64,000 bases of DNA, taken from the NCBI RefSeq assembly GCF_021545845.1, contig NZ_CP088923.1, positions 3,286,001-3,350,000 on the forward strand, given 5' to 3'. Every line of letters starts with the position of its first letter. Position 1 is the stretch's first letter. The DNA comes from Rhodanobacter thiooxydans (lineage in GTDB: Bacteria; Pseudomonadota; Gammaproteobacteria; Xanthomonadales; Rhodanobacteraceae). The position numbers and the translations under genes were made by a program. The notes beneath the pieces were generated by a model. It searched no databases. It was not told the DNA's origin and saw nothing but the letters and a program-made list of their open reading frames with translations. This document shows, piece after piece, positions 63,516-64,000 of this stretch.

Positions 63516-64000
63516 TCAGCAGACTTCCTCGAGCCGCCTCGCAAGCTCACGCACCAACGGCCCAATCCGCCATCTCGCATAGTTCGCCGCCAGCCATCCC
63601 TTCTGGCGATAGGCACCCAGGTAGCACAGCGCGAAATACAACTGCGCCCAGTGCAGAGCCCGTGCGCCATCCTCGTACCCATAGCCGGCAAGGAACATCG
63701 ACTCGCGCTGCCGGTCATGGCGATTCGTCGGCAAACCTCCAAGCGTGCGGCCGAGAAGCCACAGATGGTTGAGGAATGGCGCAAGGTCATAGACTGCCGG
63801 TCCGGCACTTTGCCAATGGATGTCCAGCCCAATGTATCGGGTACCGTCATACAGCATGTTCTGCGGTTTGAAATCGCCATGCTGGCGCACGAAGCGGAAC
63901 CCGCTTGCCTCAATGCGCGAAGCTGTCTGTTCCAGACATCGGCACGCGGCCTGCGTTTCGCGATCACGACGCAGGACCGCACCGTAGGTGACCACCAGAT
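63516..64000 (-). CDS. APH-fold phosphotransferase (5' end beyond window)
   Basis: The C-terminal 161 codons of a protein with the catalytic loop HGDFKPQN and the metal-binding 'YIGLDIHW', typical of aminoglycoside phosphotransferase/choline kinase-fold enzymes. The frame stays open to the right edge, so the start lies beyond 64000. The family also includes kinases acting on sugars, amino acids or lipids, so antibiotic resistance is not implied. It is upstream of the methyltransferase in the same direction. Confidence 0.75.
   Translation of the reverse strand, partial: LVVTYGAVLRRDRETQAACRCLEQTASRIEASGFRFVRQHGDFKPQNMLYDGTRYIGLDIHWQSAGPAVYDLAPFLNHLWLLGRTLGGLPTNRHDRQRESMFLAGYGYEDGARALHWAQLYFALCYLGAYRQKGWLAANYARWRIGPLVRELARRLEEVC

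Overview
The window is high-GC gammaproteobacterial DNA. The flagellar gene order, the GTAG-headed REP pairs, the (GAATCCC)n heptads and the rsmD-coaD and mutY-yggX neighbourhoods suggest the order Xanthomonadales, probably a Rhodanobacteraceae relative such as Rhodanobacter or Dyella. That placement is inference from gene content; no search was run.

Positions 1 to about 31,500 are one large flagellar and chemotaxis island. Nearly all of it reads leftward: flgBCDEFGHIJKL, fliC, fliD, fliS, a fliT-like gene, a PilZ-like gene, fleQ, fliEFGHIJK and fliLMNOP (fliP is cut by the window edge). At its right end cheV diverges from a rightward set: a membrane-free chemoreceptor, flgA, flgM and flgN. 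An EAL-like/HDOD protein follows. The promoter hierarchy is readable: sigma-54 sites (GG-N10-GC) precede fliL, fliE, flgB and the chemoreceptor-flgA operon, and sigma-28 sites precede fliC, cheV, the chemoreceptor and flgM. FleQ is the expected sigma-54 activator, and FlgM the anti-sigma-28 factor.

Positions 32,900 to 42,840 hold housekeeping and household genes: a TMEM43-like membrane protein, a metallo-beta-lactamase-fold hydrolase with a broken copy of its own 5' end upstream, gamma-glutamyltransferase, ferredoxin, a lipoprotein, coaD, rsmD, ftsY, an AsmA-like protein, mutY, yggX and tRNA-Phe(GAA).

Positions 42,860 to 64,000 look like a PEP-CTERM/exosortase-associated cell-surface locus. 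It contains two PEP-CTERM proteins, a FeeM-type N-acyl amino acid synthase, a nitroreductase-like protein, a ThiF/E1-like protein, a UDP-GlcNAc 2-epimerase, the sensor-regulator-TPR trio prsK-prsR-prsT, a phosphatidylserine decarboxylase-like enzyme, a large secreted protein resembling RIFT-barrel polysaccharide lyases, and a run of an asparagine synthase-like protein, a methyltransferase and a phosphotransferase-fold kinase. No exosortase gene lies inside the window. Both PEP-CTERM genes carry a sigma-54 promoter with the same upstream box, TG(T/C)CGGAA-N4-TTACAAA, exactly 61 nt away. This ties the sorted proteins to PrsR, a sigma-54 activator encoded in the same locus, and is the most interesting regulatory observation here.

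Several dispersed repeat families sit between genes, and some supply start or stop codons to the genes beside them (fliO, flgH, mutY).
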